From: Fodinicurvata fenggangensis DSM 21160
GTDB taxonomy: Bacteria > Pseudomonadota > Alphaproteobacteria > Kiloniellales > DSM-21159
Length of the DNA: 64,000 nt
Direction of reading: 5' to 3'
Assembly: GCF_000686045.1 (NCBI RefSeq)
Contig: NZ_JMLV01000001.1
Location: forward strand, 496,001-560,000
In this document: one piece after another, positions 55,106-64,000 of the stretch
Layout of the letters: every line of letters begins with the position of its first letter
Position numbering within the stretch: position 1 is the stretch's first letter
Notes under the pieces: model-generated
Seen by the model: the letters and a program-made list of their open reading frames with translations, nothing else
Databases searched by the model: none
Told to the model about the DNA's origin: nothing
Made by a program: the position numbers and the translations under genes

Positions 55106-55570
55106 ATGGCGCTGGAAGAAGGCCAGAAAGCCCCTGATTTCAACATGCCCACGGATGGAGGGGGCAAGATATCCCTCAGCGAGCTACGCGGGCGCAAGGT
55201 TGTCCTGTACTTCTATCCACGCGATGACACCTCGGGCTGCACCAAAGAGGCTTGCGGTTTTCGCGATTCACTGCCGGACTTCTTCGGGGCCGATGCCGTG
55301 GTAATCGGAGTTTCGAAAGACTCCGTGAAGTCTCACGACAAGTTCAAGGACAAGCACAACCTGAACTTCACGCTGGCGTCCGATGAAGATGGATCGGTGT
55401 GCGAAGCCTATGGCACCTGGGTTGAGAAATCCATGTATGGAAAGAAATTCATGGGCATTGAGCGCTCAACCTTCCTGATTGACGAGGAAGGCGTACTCCG
55501 CAAGATCTGGCGCAAGGTAAAGGTCAATGGTCACGTGGACGCTGTCCTAGAGGAGGCACAGAACCTGTGA
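55106..55570 (+). CDS. bcp: Thioredoxin-dependent peroxiredoxin (BCP/PrxQ type)
   Basis: This enzyme reduces hydrogen peroxide and organic hydroperoxides. It has 154 residues. Start PDFNMPTDGGGKISLSELRG, then VLYFYPRDDTSGCTKEACGFRD with the peroxidatic Cys in TSGCTKEAC; the second cysteine of the same motif, four residues on, is the usual PrxQ resolving cysteine. The strong AAGGAG in front of the ATG gives efficient translation. It is 20 bp after glnE and overlaps the next gene by 4 bp (GTGA). Confidence 0.93.
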   Translation: MALEEGQKAPDFNMPTDGGGKISLSELRGRKVVLYFYPRDDTSGCTKEACGFRDSLPDFFGADAVVIGVSKDSVKSHDKFKDKHNLNFTLASDEDGSVCEAYGTWVEKSMYGKKFMGIERSTFLIDEEGVLRKIWRKVKVNGHVDAVLEEAQNL

Positions 55571-56373
55571 GCCACGCAAATCTCTCGGCAGAAGCGGTGA
55601 GGATTCTTGAAACCGCTTCCGCCGAGAAGAAAGCCAAGCTTGGGCGCACTGTCGCTACTCAGTGGCGCGAGTCACCCTGGCACAGTGTCGGGCATGCTAT
55701 CCCTCCACAGCGCCCAGCCCGGCCGGACTCTCCCGTACTGCGACCGCCGCGCGATGTCCCGAGGCGCAAGATTGGCCCTGGCTCCGAGGGGCGCGCAGCA
55801 CTTTTGCATGCCTTGGCACATATCGAATTGAATGCTGTGGACCTGGCCTGGGACATCATCGCACGTTTCACGGATCAGGAACTTCCGCACACCTTCTATG
55901 ATGACTGGGTCCGCATAGCAGACGAAGAAGCTAAGCATTTCCTCCTCCTGGCTGCGCGCCTGGAAGAGTTGGGCTCGTACTATGGCGCCCTGCCCGCACA
56001 TGATGGCTTGTGGCAGGCCTCGGAAGCCACATCCGGGGACCTGCTCGCCCGCCTGGCCATCGTCCCCATGGTTCTGGAGGCGCGCGGCCTGGACGTCACG
56101 CCTGAGATGATACGCAAGCTGAAAGCTGCCGAAGACGAGGCTTCGGCAGCAATTCTTGAAACTATATACGAGGAGGAAATCGGGCACGTGGCGGTCGGAC
56201 GCAAATGGTTCGAATGGCTCTGCGAGCGGCAACGTCTGCAGCCTGTTGATACCTGGCAGGCCCTGGTGAACCGTTATTTCCGAGGCCCCTTGAAACCGCC
56301 CTTCAACAATGAAGGGCGTGAGATGGCGGGTTTTCCCGCATGCTACTATGAGCCTCTGGTGTCTCCCGCATGA
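55567..56373 (+). CDS. Ferritin-like DUF455 family protein
   Basis: This 268-residue protein has a four-helix ferritin-like core with metal-binding motifs: HALAHIELNAVDLAWDI, DDWVRIADEEAKHFLLLAARL and ETIYEEEIGHVAVGRKWFE, which give the Glu and His ligands of a di-iron site. The family (DUF455) is widespread in proteobacteria but has no firmly assigned reaction. A GTG start at 55567 overlaps the bcp stop (GTGA), and its stop overlaps the tag start (ATGA). The location between a peroxiredoxin and a DNA glycosylase suggests a role in oxidative or alkylation stress. Confidence 0.82.
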   Translation: MSHANLSAEAVRILETASAEKKAKLGRTVATQWRESPWHSVGHAIPPQRPARPDSPVLRPPRDVPRRKIGPGSEGRAALLHALAHIELNAVDLAWDIIARFTDQELPHTFYDDWVRIADEEAKHFLLLAARLEELGSYYGALPAHDGLWQASEATSGDLLARLAIVPMVLEARGLDVTPEMIRKLKAAEDEASAAILETIYEEEIGHVAVGRKWFEWLCERQRLQPVDTWQALVNRYFRGPLKPPFNNEGREMAGFPACYYEPLVSPA

Positions 56374-56945
56374 TCAAGTCACGCTGCTCCTGGGTCACGG
56401 AAGACTCTCTGTATATTGCCTATCATGATGAGGAATGGGGGCGCCCTCAGCGAGACCATAAACTGTTGTTCGAGACCTTGATGCTGGAAGGCTTTCAGGC
56501 CGGACTGTCCTGGCTGACGATCCTTAAGAAACGCGAGAACTTCCGCGCGGCATTTGCCGGATTTGACCCCGAACAATTGGCTAGCTGGGGGAGCAGTGAA
56601 GTCGAAAGCCTGCTGCAGGACCCGGGCATCATACGTCACAGGGGCAAGATTGAGGCAACCCTCCATGGAGCACGCAGTTGGTGCGAAATCATGAACGGGC
56701 ACCCCGGCGGCTTTTCGGGGTTCATATGGGAAAGCCTGGCAGATGCGCCGCGTATCAACCGCTATTCCACGCTGGAAGAAGTTCCCAGCGAAACCAGGGA
56801 GTCACAGGATCTCTCGGTAAAACTCAAACGGGCTGGCTTTCGCTTTGTCGGTCCCAAGATCTGTTACGCCTTCATGCAGGCTGCAGGACTGGTCAACGAC
56901 CACCAGACCAGCTGCTTCCTTCATCCGGAAAGGTCGGCGCGCTGA
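56370..56945 (+). CDS. tag: DNA-3-methyladenine glycosylase I
   Basis: Tag removes 3-methyladenine from DNA. The 191-residue protein has the family's zinc-binding residues: Cys6 and His19 near the N-terminus (RCSWV, AYHDEEWGRP) and the HxxxC pair in DHQTSCFLH at the end. The catalytic Glu is in FETLMLEGFQAGLSWLTILK. The ATG overlaps the stop of the DUF455 gene, and it ends 16 bp before the convergent universal-stress gene. Confidence 0.93.
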   Translation: MIKSRCSWVTEDSLYIAYHDEEWGRPQRDHKLLFETLMLEGFQAGLSWLTILKKRENFRAAFAGFDPEQLASWGSSEVESLLQDPGIIRHRGKIEATLHGARSWCEIMNGHPGGFSGFIWESLADAPRINRYSTLEEVPSETRESQDLSVKLKRAGFRFVGPKICYAFMQAAGLVNDHQTSCFLHPERSAR

Positions 56946-56961
56946 CTGGTCTGAAGACGCA

Positions 56962-57816
56962 TCAACGGAAGAGCATGACGGGGACGAGGCAGGAGCGGAT
57001 CATCTCGCTTGTCGTGCTCCCGATGATCAAGCTGCGTATCCGCGAATGCCCATATGCTCCCATGACCAGCAGGTTTGCTGCCTCTTTCTCGACGGACGTG
57101 GCTATAAGCTTCTCGGGCTGTCCTTGAAGCCGTTCGGTGGTGACAACGCGCCCCGCTTCCTCAAGTTCATTCTGTGCTGCTTCCAGGGACCGCCTGTTGC
57201 CGTCACTGTCATCTCCGACCAAGAGCAGATGACATGACAGATCTGCGAACAGGGGATTGCTGGCCATATAGGTAATTGCCTTGCGGCAACTGGCCCCGCC
57301 GTCAAACGCTACCAGAACCCTGTGGATTGGCTTGTAGGCCCGTGCTGCAACCAGGATTGGTTTACTGCTGCTGCGAACGATACGCTCCAGATTGGAACCA
57401 AGATGGAGGCGGGCAAAATCGGCAGCTTCACCACGTTTTCCGACCACCAGCATTTCGGCCAGGGCCTCAAATTCCTCAACAGCCGCCAAAATATCCCCGG
57501 TTCGCAGTCGTGTCGCAACCGACTGCCCCCCTGCTTCGTTCAGTGCTGATTTCGCCTCGTTCAGGATCAGACGCCCGCGTTTCTGTGCCAGTTGCGCGCG
57601 CTGTTCATCCAGTTCCGTGAGCTCTTTCAACAGGGAGGAACGCGCTCCCAGGGAAATACTGCCACTCAGGTCGGAAGGCGTGCTCGAGGTTTCCCGGCGG
57701 CCAAGCACATGCAGGATTTCCAAAGGAAGTTCCATCCCCTTGGCCAGCCAGGCCGCATGTTCGCATACGCTTTTGGAATAGACGGAGCCATCAATGAAGG
57801 CGACGAGTTTGGACAT
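56962..57816 (-). CDS. Tandem universal stress protein (two UspA domains)
   Basis: The 284-residue protein has two Usp domains in tandem. The first ends VVGKRGEAADFARLHLGSN (G-x2-G-x10-GS, one residue longer than the usual spacing but typical of this subgroup), the second ends LVMGAYGHSRIRSLIIGST (G-x2-G-x9-GS, the classical ATP-binding loop). The domain boundary is near residue 155. Usp proteins bind ATP or AMP and act in stress survival; no more precise role is known. It starts 12 bp after the SulP transporter stop on the same strand, with AGGAAG in front. Confidence 0.9.
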   Translation of the reverse strand: MSKLVAFIDGSVYSKSVCEHAAWLAKGMELPLEILHVLGRRETSSTPSDLSGSISLGARSSLLKELTELDEQRAQLAQKRGRLILNEAKSALNEAGGQSVATRLRTGDILAAVEEFEALAEMLVVGKRGEAADFARLHLGSNLERIVRSSSKPILVAARAYKPIHRVLVAFDGGASCRKAITYMASNPLFADLSCHLLLVGDDSDGNRRSLEAAQNELEEAGRVVTTERLQGQPEKLIATSVEKEAANLLVMGAYGHSRIRSLIIGSTTSEMIRSCLVPVMLFR

Positions 57817-57828
57817 GCTTCTTCCTTC

Positions 57829-59313
57829 CTAATGGCCCAGCAGGCGCTCCATGGCATCCGGCTTGTCATGTATTCCAAGTCTGCCCACCAGGGTGCGACT
57901 GGCTTCATTGAGACCTGTTAACTCTACAATCGCGCCTTCGCGACGAAACTTGAGAACCGCAGTGTCCAGGGCTGCCACACTGGACAGGTCCCAGATATGG
58001 GCACGACTGACATCGATCGTCACCTTCTCGAGCGCTTCGCGGAAATCAAAGGCGGCCATGAAATCCTCGACCGAGGCAAAGAAAAGCTGCCCCTGAACCC
58101 TGTAGACCCTCGAGGTTTCATCCTCCGACAGCTCCGAATTGACCTCGAATATCCGGGCAATCTTCCAGGCAAAGAATATTCCTGAAAGCAGAACGCCAAC
58201 CAAAACACCAATGGCCAGGTTGTGGGTCACCACGACGCAGGCCACCGTGGCAAGCATGACCAGGGACGAACTGCGTGGATGATGCTTGAGGTTCCGTATC
58301 GAGGACCAACTGAAAGTTCCGATGGCCACCATGATCATGATGGAAACAAGCGCGGCCATGGGAATCTGCTTCACCCAGTCACCTAGCACGACAATCATGA
58401 ACAGCAGGAACACGCCCGCAGAGAATGAGGACAGACGTCCACGACCGCCGGATTTGATGTTGATGATGGACTGCCCGATCATGGCACAGCCTGCCATGCC
58501 GCCAATGAAGCCGGTAGCCGTGTTGGCAAGCCCCTGACCAATACATTCCCGATTCTTGTCACTGGGTGTATCCGTCAGCTCATCAACGATGGAGGCTGTC
58601 ATGAGGGATTCCAGAAGACCGACAGCAGCCACAGCCGCGGAATACGGCAGGATGATCGAGATTGTCTCCAGCGTTAAGGGGATATCCGGAAGCAGAAAGA
58701 CAGGAAGAGTCGACGGCAGCTCCCCCATATCCCCGACTGTGCGCAGGTCCATCCCCAAGCTTATGGAAACGCCCGTGAGCACAAGGATACAAACCAAGGG
58801 AGACGGGATTGCTTTGGTCACGCGCGGAAAGAGATAGATAATCGCCAAACCGGCCGCAACCATGACATAGGTCAGTGAGGGAACGCCCGTCAGTTCGGGT
58901 ATCTGTGCCAGGAAAATGAGGATCGCCAAGGCGTTCACGAAGCCCGTCATCACCGATCGGGAAACGAACCTCATCGCATACCCGAGACGAAGATAGCCAG
59001 CGGCAATCTGCAGTACGCCCGCCAGTATGGTTGCGGCCAGCAGGTATTCCAGACCGTGGTCGCGAACCAGCGTAATCATCAGTACGGCCGTCGCTGCCGT
59101 GGCCGCCGAGATCATGCCAGGCCGCCCCCCGGTAAAGGCCGTGATGACAGCAATCGAGAAGGATGCATAAAGCCCGACCTTCGGGTCGACTCCTGCAATG
59201 ATTGAGAAGGCGATGGCTTCCGGGATCAGCGCCAAGGCGACAACAAGGCCGGAGAGTACATCCGCGCGCAGGTTGCCCAACCACTGCTCGCGGTAGGCAG
59301 AGAATGATGGCAT
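57829..59313 (-). CDS. SulP-family anion transporter with STAS domain
   Basis: This inner-membrane transporter of 494 residues belongs to the SLC26/SulP family, which carries sulfate, bicarbonate or other anions. It starts [20 protein letters not shown] and includes [19 protein letters not shown], about 12 membrane segments up to about residue 385, and a cytoplasmic STAS domain at about 400-490 ([40 protein letters not shown]). Substrate cannot be read from the sequence; subgroup members with a Usp partner are often linked to bicarbonate or sulfate. It forms a two-gene operon with the Usp gene. Confidence 0.92.
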   Translation of the reverse strand: MPSFSAYREQWLGNLRADVLSGLVVALALIPEAIAFSIIAGVDPKVGLYASFSIAVITAFTGGRPGMISAATAATAVLMITLVRDHGLEYLLAATILAGVLQIAAGYLRLGYAMRFVSRSVMTGFVNALAILIFLAQIPELTGVPSLTYVMVAAGLAIIYLFPRVTKAIPSPLVCILVLTGVSISLGMDLRTVGDMGELPSTLPVFLLPDIPLTLETISIILPYSAAVAAVGLLESLMTASIVDELTDTPSDKNRECIGQGLANTATGFIGGMAGCAMIGQSIINIKSGGRGRLSSFSAGVFLLFMIVVLGDWVKQIPMAALVSIMIMVAIGTFSWSSIRNLKHHPRSSSLVMLATVACVVVTHNLAIGVLVGVLLSGIFFAWKIARIFEVNSELSEDETSRVYRVQGQLFFASVEDFMAAFDFREALEKVTIDVSRAHIWDLSSVAALDTAVLKFRREGAIVELTGLNEASRTLVGRLGIHDKPDAMERLLGH

Positions 59314-59674
59314 GAGTTTCCGTTGAATACAGGCAAGCTGCAGGCGACTCGGCCTGCAGGAAATCCTTGGTTTCTTTGTTGTCCGGCGGATAGGCGGCCG
59401 GAGAAGCCATCCGGCTATACCGGATCCTGGCGAAGAATCATGAAGCCGCGCTTATCCCGCAGTGCAGCATAACAATCAAGTATTCTCTTGCAGATGCGAA
59501 ATAGTGGGTGGTCCAGGCCAGCCTGTGAGTTGGCGTTAAAGCGCTTCAGACCTGCATTAGCTGCGATTGTTCGCCCTCCCAGTCACTGCTATACAAGAAG
59601 GAAAGATACGGGACTCTGGCTTCCGGATCTTGGTCCAACTTTCCAACCAACCTGCTCGGCGATCGGATAGCATA
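59314..59674. other. Intergenic region between sulP (divergent) and purC
   Basis: This 361-bp gap holds no convincing gene. It contains the purC promoter (59567-59595) and, presumably nearer 59313, the sulP promoter. I see no riboswitch, repeat or tRNA; there are several short palindromes (for example CTGCAGGCGACTCGGCCTGCAG at 59339-59360, arms CTGCAGGC/GCCTGCAG). Confidence 0.6.
59567..59595 (+). promoter_or_regulatory. Promoter of purC
   Basis: TTGTTC (59567-59572), a 17-bp spacer and TATACA (59590-59595), giving a leader of about 73 nt before the purC ATG. Confidence 0.6.
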
Positions 59675-60436
59675 ATGCGGCGCAAGAAAATCTACGAAGG
59701 CAAGGCCAAGGTACTCTTTGAAGGCCCCGAGCCTGGGACGTTGGTTCAGTACTTCAAGGACGATGCCACTGCCTTCAACAACCAGAAGCAGGGCTTGATC
59801 GCGGGCAAGGGCGTCCTGAACAACCGGATCTCCGAATTTCTGATGCAGAAATTGGAGGAGATCGGCATCCCCACGCACTTCGTGCGCCGCCTGAACATGC
59901 GTGAACAGCTGATCCGTGAAGTCGAGATCATTCCCCTGGAAATCATCGTGCGCAATGTCGCGGCAGGCTCCATCAGCAAACGTCTGGGTATCGAAGAGGG
60001 AACCATCCTGCCCCGCGCAATTGTCGAATACTGCCTGAAGGATGATGCGCTTGGCGATCCAATGGTTACCGAAGAACACATTACGGCTTTCGGCTGGGCC
60101 AGCCCGCAGGACCTGGACGAAATGCTGCAACTGACCTTGCGCATCAATGATTTCCTGAACGGACTTTTCCTGGGTATTGGCCTCAAACTGGTGGATTTCA
60201 AGCTGGAGTTCGGACGTCTCTGGGAAGATGACCAGATGCGTATCGTTCTTGCCGATGAGATTAGTCCGGACAGCTGTCGCCTCTGGGACGTTGCCACGAA
60301 TGAGAAGATGGACAAGGATCGCTTCCGTCGCGACCTGGGCAAGGTCGAGGAAGCTTACCAGGAAGTGGCGCGTCGTCTCGGCGTATTGCCCGAAGCCGGC
60401 CCTGTCGACATGAAGCCACCAAAGGTCATGCAATGA
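59675..60436 (+). CDS. purC: Phosphoribosylaminoimidazole-succinocarboxamide synthase
   Basis: PurC joins CAIR and aspartate with ATP to give SAICAR in purine synthesis. The 253-residue protein is the normal size. [42 protein letters not shown], then [40 protein letters not shown] and [20 protein letters not shown] are the family motifs. The frame is open upstream to 59567, but the ATG at 59675 is the family start. Its stop overlaps the next gene by 4 bp. Confidence 0.96.
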   Translation: MRRKKIYEGKAKVLFEGPEPGTLVQYFKDDATAFNNQKQGLIAGKGVLNNRISEFLMQKLEEIGIPTHFVRRLNMREQLIREVEIIPLEIIVRNVAAGSISKRLGIEEGTILPRAIVEYCLKDDALGDPMVTEEHITAFGWASPQDLDEMLQLTLRINDFLNGLFLGIGLKLVDFKLEFGRLWEDDQMRIVLADEISPDSCRLWDVATNEKMDKDRFRRDLGKVEEAYQEVARRLGVLPEAGPVDMKPPKVMQ

Positions 60437-60654
60437 GTGGACATCGTCCAGGCCGGGGACCGTTGCTGGTTCTCATCGTAGCCAGCTTCTTCATAGCCGG
60501 TGTCGGGCTGCTGTCGCTGAACGCTTACACAGATCTGCAGTATGCCGGTATCGAGGCCTATTGGGGTCCCCTGCTCTTTGCCCTGATTGGTGCCGGCTTT
60601 CTGGTTGCTCTCTTTATCAGCCTGATCATTCGACAATCCCGCCGAAATAAATAG
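60433..60654 (+). CDS. Small two-helix membrane protein of unknown function
   Basis: I do not recognise a family. The 73-residue protein has two hydrophobic segments (about residues 10-30, [19 protein letters not shown], and 44-66, [20 protein letters not shown]) with a short loop that would be periplasmic, and a basic end QSRRNK that should stay in the cytoplasm. The ATG overlaps the purC stop (ATGA), so it is translationally coupled to purC. It may be a membrane accessory protein, but there is no evidence of what it does. Confidence 0.55.
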   Translation: MSGHRPGRGPLLVLIVASFFIAGVGLLSLNAYTDLQYAGIEAYWGPLLFALIGAGFLVALFISLIIRQSRRNK

Positions 60655-60694
60655 ACCGAGACAAGTAGGCCGCGCCAAGTAGGCAGACAGCACC

Positions 60695-61402
60695 TCACGA
60701 GTGCTCGTGCATGATGGCCGCTGCAGGTTTTTCGCGTGCCTGCCAGCCTGTTTCCTCCAGTTCGGCAACCGGGCTGGCTCGCAAGGGATAGCCTATGCAA
60801 AGATAACCAACAAAACTCCAGGTCTCGGGAACCGCCAGATCCCGTTTGAGTTGGTCCGGATCCAGGATCGAGACCCAACCCATGCCAATCCCCTGCCCGC
60901 GCAAGAGCAACCATAGTGTATGGATTGCCATCACAACGGAATACCGTCTGGTTTCCGGCATTGTCGCCTGTCCCAAGCCATGCCCCTGTTTGGTCTCCTC
61001 GTTGCAGAAGACAGCCAATTGTTCCGGTGCCTGGTGCAAGCCTTCAAGCTTCATGCTGGCATATAGCTGGCGCCGTTCCCGGGCTTGGAAACGCAGAGCC
61101 TCTTCGTTCGAGACCTGGAAATTGCGAACAACTGCGTGCCTGTCTTCCGGGTCGGACACCTTGATGAAACGCCAGGGCTGGCTGTTCCCGACCGATGGCG
61201 CCGTATCACAGGCAAGCTCCAGGGTTTCCTCAAGTCTGTCCTGGGGAAGGCTCACGGAACTGAAATGCCGCACATCCCTGCGCCAGTACAGAAGTTCCTC
61301 CAGCTTGCGGCGAAACCCATCGTCAAAGCGCGGTTCATTTGCGGCTTTTCGGTCATTCTCAGCCCGTAGTTCGCGAAAACGACTGAACTCCATCAAGGGC
61401 AT
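60695..61402 (-). CDS. bluB: 5,6-dimethylbenzimidazole synthase
   Basis: BluB splits reduced FMN with oxygen to form the lower ligand of vitamin B12. The 235-residue nitroreductase-fold protein starts near FDDGFRRKLEELLYWRRDVR and has the FMN-binding RRDVRHF, ACDTAPSVGNSQPWRFIKV, GIGMGWVSILDP and PVAELEETGW stretches, which distinguish BluB from ordinary nitroreductases. No other cobalamin gene is present, and I saw no cobalamin riboswitch in the 160-bp leader. It lies on the opposite strand, between purC and purS. Confidence 0.92.
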   Translation of the reverse strand: MPLMEFSRFRELRAENDRKAANEPRFDDGFRRKLEELLYWRRDVRHFSSVSLPQDRLEETLELACDTAPSVGNSQPWRFIKVSDPEDRHAVVRNFQVSNEEALRFQARERRQLYASMKLEGLHQAPEQLAVFCNEETKQGHGLGQATMPETRRYSVVMAIHTLWLLLRGQGIGMGWVSILDPDQLKRDLAVPETWSFVGYLCIGYPLRASPVAELEETGWQAREKPAAAIMHEHS

Positions 61403-61564
61403 GCGTGCAGTATCCGGTGTGTTTATCGATCCTCTCGCGGAACCTACTTGATTGGCCTGTTTACGACCAGCCTGTTACGGAAGCCGAAAGTGGCCGATCG
61501 GACGTTGCGACCCCGGGGCCAGGGGGGTAGTCTCCGCGCGATCGAAGCAGGCAGGGATCTGGTG

Positions 61565-61807
61565 ATGAAAGCCCGTATTCACGTAACGCTCAAACCCGGT
61601 GTTCTGGACCCTCAGGGAAAGACCATTTCGCATGCGCTGGGTGCGCTCGGATTCGAAGGTGTGGAAGAGGTTCGACAGGGAAAGTACCTTGAGCTCGACT
61701 TGAAGGAATCCGATCCCGAAAAGGCCCGGGCAGAAGTCGACGAGATGTGCCGAAAGCTGTTGGCCAACACTGTCATCGAGAACTACCAGGTCGAAATCGA
61801 GGCCTGA
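61565..61807 (+). CDS. purS: Phosphoribosylformylglycinamidine synthase, PurS subunit
   Basis: PurS is the small bridging subunit of the three-part FGAM synthase and helps ammonia pass from PurQ to PurL. The 80-residue protein is full length: [40 protein letters not shown], and [19 protein letters not shown] lies 10 bases before the ATG. purQ follows 8 bp later. Confidence 0.95.
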   Translation: MKARIHVTLKPGVLDPQGKTISHALGALGFEGVEEVRQGKYLELDLKESDPEKARAEVDEMCRKLLANTVIENYQVEIEA

Positions 61808-61815
61808 GCAAGATC

Positions 61816-62505
61816 ATGCAAACTGCCGTTATTCGCTTTCCGGGCACAAACCGTGAAAAGGACGTGGTCATGGCATTGGAACATGCCACCGGTCACGCCC
61901 CGCGGGTGATCTGGCACAAGGATGCCAGTTTTCCTGACGTTGATTTGATTGTCCTGCCAGGTGGTTTTTCCTATGGCGACCATCTGCGTGCAGGGGCCAT
62001 GGCGGCCCATTCGCCTGTCATGAAGGAAGTTGTCCGACAGGCTGAAAAAGGAGTTGCCGTACTCGGCATCTGTAATGGATTCCAGATTCTGACGGAGGCC
62101 GGCCTTCTGCCAGGCGCCTTGTTGCGCAATGCAGGTTTGAAGTTCGTGTGCCGCGATGTTTGCCTGCGCATAGAGACCGCCGAGAGCCCTTTCACGACCG
62201 GTTATCAGAACGGCCAGGTAATACAGGTGCCCGTCGCGCATCACGACGGGTGCTATTATGCCGACGATGAAGAATTGAAAAGACTGCGTGACGAGGAGCG
62301 TATTGCCTTTCGTTACTGTTCGGCTCAAGGCGGGCAGGACAATCGAAGTAATCCCAACGGATCGCGTGACGAAATTGCGGGGATACTCAGCGCTTCGAGG
62401 CGAATCCTGGGCCTGATGCCTCATCCCGAAAATGCGACAGAGCCACTTCAGGGAAGCACCGATGGCTCCGGACTCTTTGACGGACTGACCCGCGCACTCA
62501 ACTGA
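61816..62505 (+). CDS. purQ: Phosphoribosylformylglycinamidine synthase, PurQ subunit (glutaminase)
   Basis: PurQ hydrolyses glutamine to supply ammonia for the FGAM synthase. The 229-residue class I glutamine amidotransferase has its nucleophile Cys86 in [20 protein letters not shown], the loop [14 protein letters not shown] at 48-61, and His/Glu in [10 protein letters not shown]. It starts 8 bp after purS and is followed by purL after 38 bp. Confidence 0.96.
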   Translation: MQTAVIRFPGTNREKDVVMALEHATGHAPRVIWHKDASFPDVDLIVLPGGFSYGDHLRAGAMAAHSPVMKEVVRQAEKGVAVLGICNGFQILTEAGLLPGALLRNAGLKFVCRDVCLRIETAESPFTTGYQNGQVIQVPVAHHDGCYYADDEELKRLRDEERIAFRYCSAQGGQDNRSNPNGSRDEIAGILSASRRILGLMPHPENATEPLQGSTDGSGLFDGLTRALN

Positions 62506-62543
62506 CTTGCAGCCTAGCGCATATTCGCGCCGGAGAGAGAAAC

Positions 62544-64000
62544 GTGAGCACAATCACACCGGAAATCATCGCCGAACACGGCCTGGCTCCCGAGGAATAC
62601 GATCGGGTCAAGGAGATCATGGGGCGCGAGCCGAATCTGGTGGAACTGGGCATCTTTTCCGTGATGTGGTCCGAGCACTGCTCGTACAAGTCATCCAAGA
62701 AGTGGCTGAAAACCCTGCCCACATCAGGTCAGCATGTCATCCAGGGACCTGGCGAGAATGCAGGTGTCATAGACCTTGGGGAGGGGCAGGCTGCCGTCTT
62801 CAAGATCGAGAGCCACAATCATCCCAGTTTCATAGAACCCTATCAGGGGGCCGCCACAGGGGTTGGCGGCATCCTGCGCGACGTTTTCACCATGGGGGCC
62901 CGCCCCATCATGAACCTGAATGCCTTGCGCTTCGGAGACCCGGAACATCCAAAGACTCGCCATCTCCTGGCGGGCGTGGTTGCCGGGATCGGTGGTTACG
63001 GAAACTGTGTCGGCATTCCCACCGTAGGCGGTGAAATCAATTTCCATCCGGCCTACAACGGCAACATACTGGTCAATGCCATGACCGTCGGCCTGGCACC
63101 GCGCGATCGCATATTCTATTCGGCCGCTGCGGGTGCTGGTAATCCCGTTGTCTACGTCGGCTCCAAGACGGGCCGTGACGGCATTCATGGCGCCACCATG
63201 GCCAGTGCTGAATTCGGTGAGGACTCCGAGGAAAAACGCCCCACAGTTCAGGTGGGTGATCCCTTTACCGAAAAGCTCCTGATCGAAGCCTGCCTGGAAC
63301 TGATGGCCACAGAAGCCATCGTTGCCATCCAGGACATGGGTGCAGCCGGACTCACCTCCTCCTCCTTCGAAATGGCATCCAAGGGCGGCGTTGGTGTCGC
63401 CCTGGATCTTGACCGCGTGCCGATGCGTGAAGAGGGCATGACTCCTTACGAGTTGATGCTTTCTGAAAGCCAGGAACGCATGTTGATGGTCCTCAAACCA
63501 GGGCACGAGGATGAAGCCCGCAGAATCTTCGAGAAATGGGATCTGGATTTCGCGGTTATCGGACACCTGACCGATAGCGGACGCATGGAGCTGCGTTGGC
63601 ATGGAGAAACCGTCGGTGACCTGCCCATCGATCCCCTCGCCGAAGCGGCACCGGAATACGACCGTCCTCATCAGCCCACACCGGCCCCACAGCCATTGGG
63701 CGTGAACGACATCCCCGACTCCCAGGACCCCTTGCAGGACCTCAAGAAACTGATGAGTACGGCGGACCTCTGCAGCCGGCGCTGGGTTTGGGAACAGTAT
63801 GACCATCTGATCAATGGTGACACCATTCGCCGGCCGGGCGGCGATGCGGCTGTCGTGCGTCTGCCGGACGGTCGCAGGGGCTTGGCCGCCACAACCGATT
63901 GCACTCCACGCTACTGCCAGGTTGACCCGCAGGAGGGTGGCAAGCAGGCGGTCGCCGAAAGTTGGCGCAATCTCTGCGCCGTCGGCGCCCACCCCATGGC
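62544..64000 (+). CDS. purL: Phosphoribosylformylglycinamidine synthase, PurL subunit, truncated by window edge
   Basis: PurL is the large, ATP-dependent synthase subunit that turns FGAR into FGAM. The frame opens with a GTG at 62544 behind GGAGAGAG and runs without a stop to the window end, giving 485 codons of the usual 730-740. It starts [20 protein letters not shown] and has the family sites [15 protein letters not shown] (active-site His), [35 protein letters not shown] and [19 protein letters not shown]. It is the small, PurS/PurQ-dependent type, not the 1300-residue enterobacterial fusion. Confidence 0.95.
   Translation, partial: MSTITPEIIAEHGLAPEEYDRVKEIMGREPNLVELGIFSVMWSEHCSYKSSKKWLKTLPTSGQHVIQGPGENAGVIDLGEGQAAVFKIESHNHPSFIEPYQGAATGVGGILRDVFTMGARPIMNLNALRFGDPEHPKTRHLLAGVVAGIGGYGNCVGIPTVGGEINFHPAYNGNILVNAMTVGLAPRDRIFYSAAAGAGNPVVYVGSKTGRDGIHGATMASAEFGEDSEEKRPTVQVGDPFTEKLLIEACLELMATEAIVAIQDMGAAGLTSSSFEMASKGGVGVALDLDRVPMREEGMTPYELMLSESQERMLMVLKPGHEDEARRIFEKWDLDFAVIGHLTDSGRMELRWHGETVGDLPIDPLAEAAPEYDRPHQPTPAPQPLGVNDIPDSQDPLQDLKKLMSTADLCSRRWVWEQYDHLINGDTIRRPGGDAAVVRLPDGRRGLAATTDCTPRYCQVDPQEGGKQAVAESWRNLCAVGAHPM

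Noticed and set aside
61403-61564. Possible cobalamin riboswitch upstream of bluB
   Set aside because: No B12-box or conserved core could be aligned by eye. A covariance-model scan (RF00174) would be decisive.
62724-63992. Open 422-codon frame opposite purL
   Set aside because: Mirror frame of purL, which runs on the plus strand with all family motifs.

Overview
The window is a contiguous piece of an alphaproteobacterial chromosome, most likely from the order Rhodospirillales. This rests on gene content and order: tig-clpP-clpX-lon-hupB, glnB-glnA with a separate glnE, separate purS and purQ, a PII-controlled nitrogen system, alphaproteobacterial-type HspQ, CysE, BluB and AsmA-like proteins, and GC-rich coding sequence. 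Genus cannot be fixed by reading alone. Gene density is high, convergent genes are often only 3-16 bp apart, and no insertion sequence, prophage, CRISPR array or rRNA operon was seen.

Region by region. 1-6.2 kb: 3' part of an ornithine/lysine decarboxylase, a Tat-type N-acetylmuramoyl-L-alanine amidase, and a branched-chain amino-acid type ABC transporter operon whose two permeases are fused (livK-livHM-livG-livF). 6.3-14 kb: HrpB helicase, mannose-1-phosphate guanylyltransferase, tRNA-Thr, HspQ, a small secreted protein, tRNA-Met, an AEC transporter, a flavin reductase, tRNA-Val and HU. 14-20.7 kb: the protein quality-control cluster lon, clpX, clpP, tig (tig with an unusual histone-like tail) and tRNA-Leu. 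20.8-27.2 kb: an AceE-like thiamine diphosphate enzyme, a conserved small protein, the NAD(P)HX repair enzyme, a Sel1/SPOR protein and tRNA-His. 27.3-30.6 kb: an aminotransferase and the glnB-glnA operon behind a strong sigma-54 promoter match. 30.8-35.5 kb: a three-gene periplasmic molybdenum hydroxylase with a tri-haem cytochrome, the most accessory-looking part. 35.6-48.7 kb: motA, a thioesterase, parE, a surface-antigen-like protein, tenA, ferredoxin, cysteine desulfurase, cysE, an alpha/beta hydrolase, anmK with an MFS transporter, mtnA and tyrS. 48.7-59.3 kb: a YhdP/AsmA-like giant protein, glnE with a damage-protection trio (bcp, DUF455, tag), and a universal stress protein with a SulP transporter. 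59.7 kb to the end: purC, a small membrane protein, bluB (opposite strand), purS, purQ and the first two thirds of purL.

How the genes work together. PII (glnB), glutamine synthetase (glnA) and its adenylyltransferase (glnE) form one regulatory circuit: the uridylylation tyrosine of PII and the adenylylation tyrosine of GlnA are both present. CysE, the cysteine desulfurase and the ferredoxin lie in one run that points to cysteine synthesis and sulfur transfer. Amidase, AnmK and the neighbouring transporter touch peptidoglycan turnover. PurC, S, Q and L are consecutive steps of purine synthesis. No convincing wholly new system was found. The best leads are the trigger-factor tail, the fused Liv permease, the uncharacterised molybdenum hydroxylase, the orphan AceE-like enzyme and the possible muropeptide-sugar transporter beside anmK.
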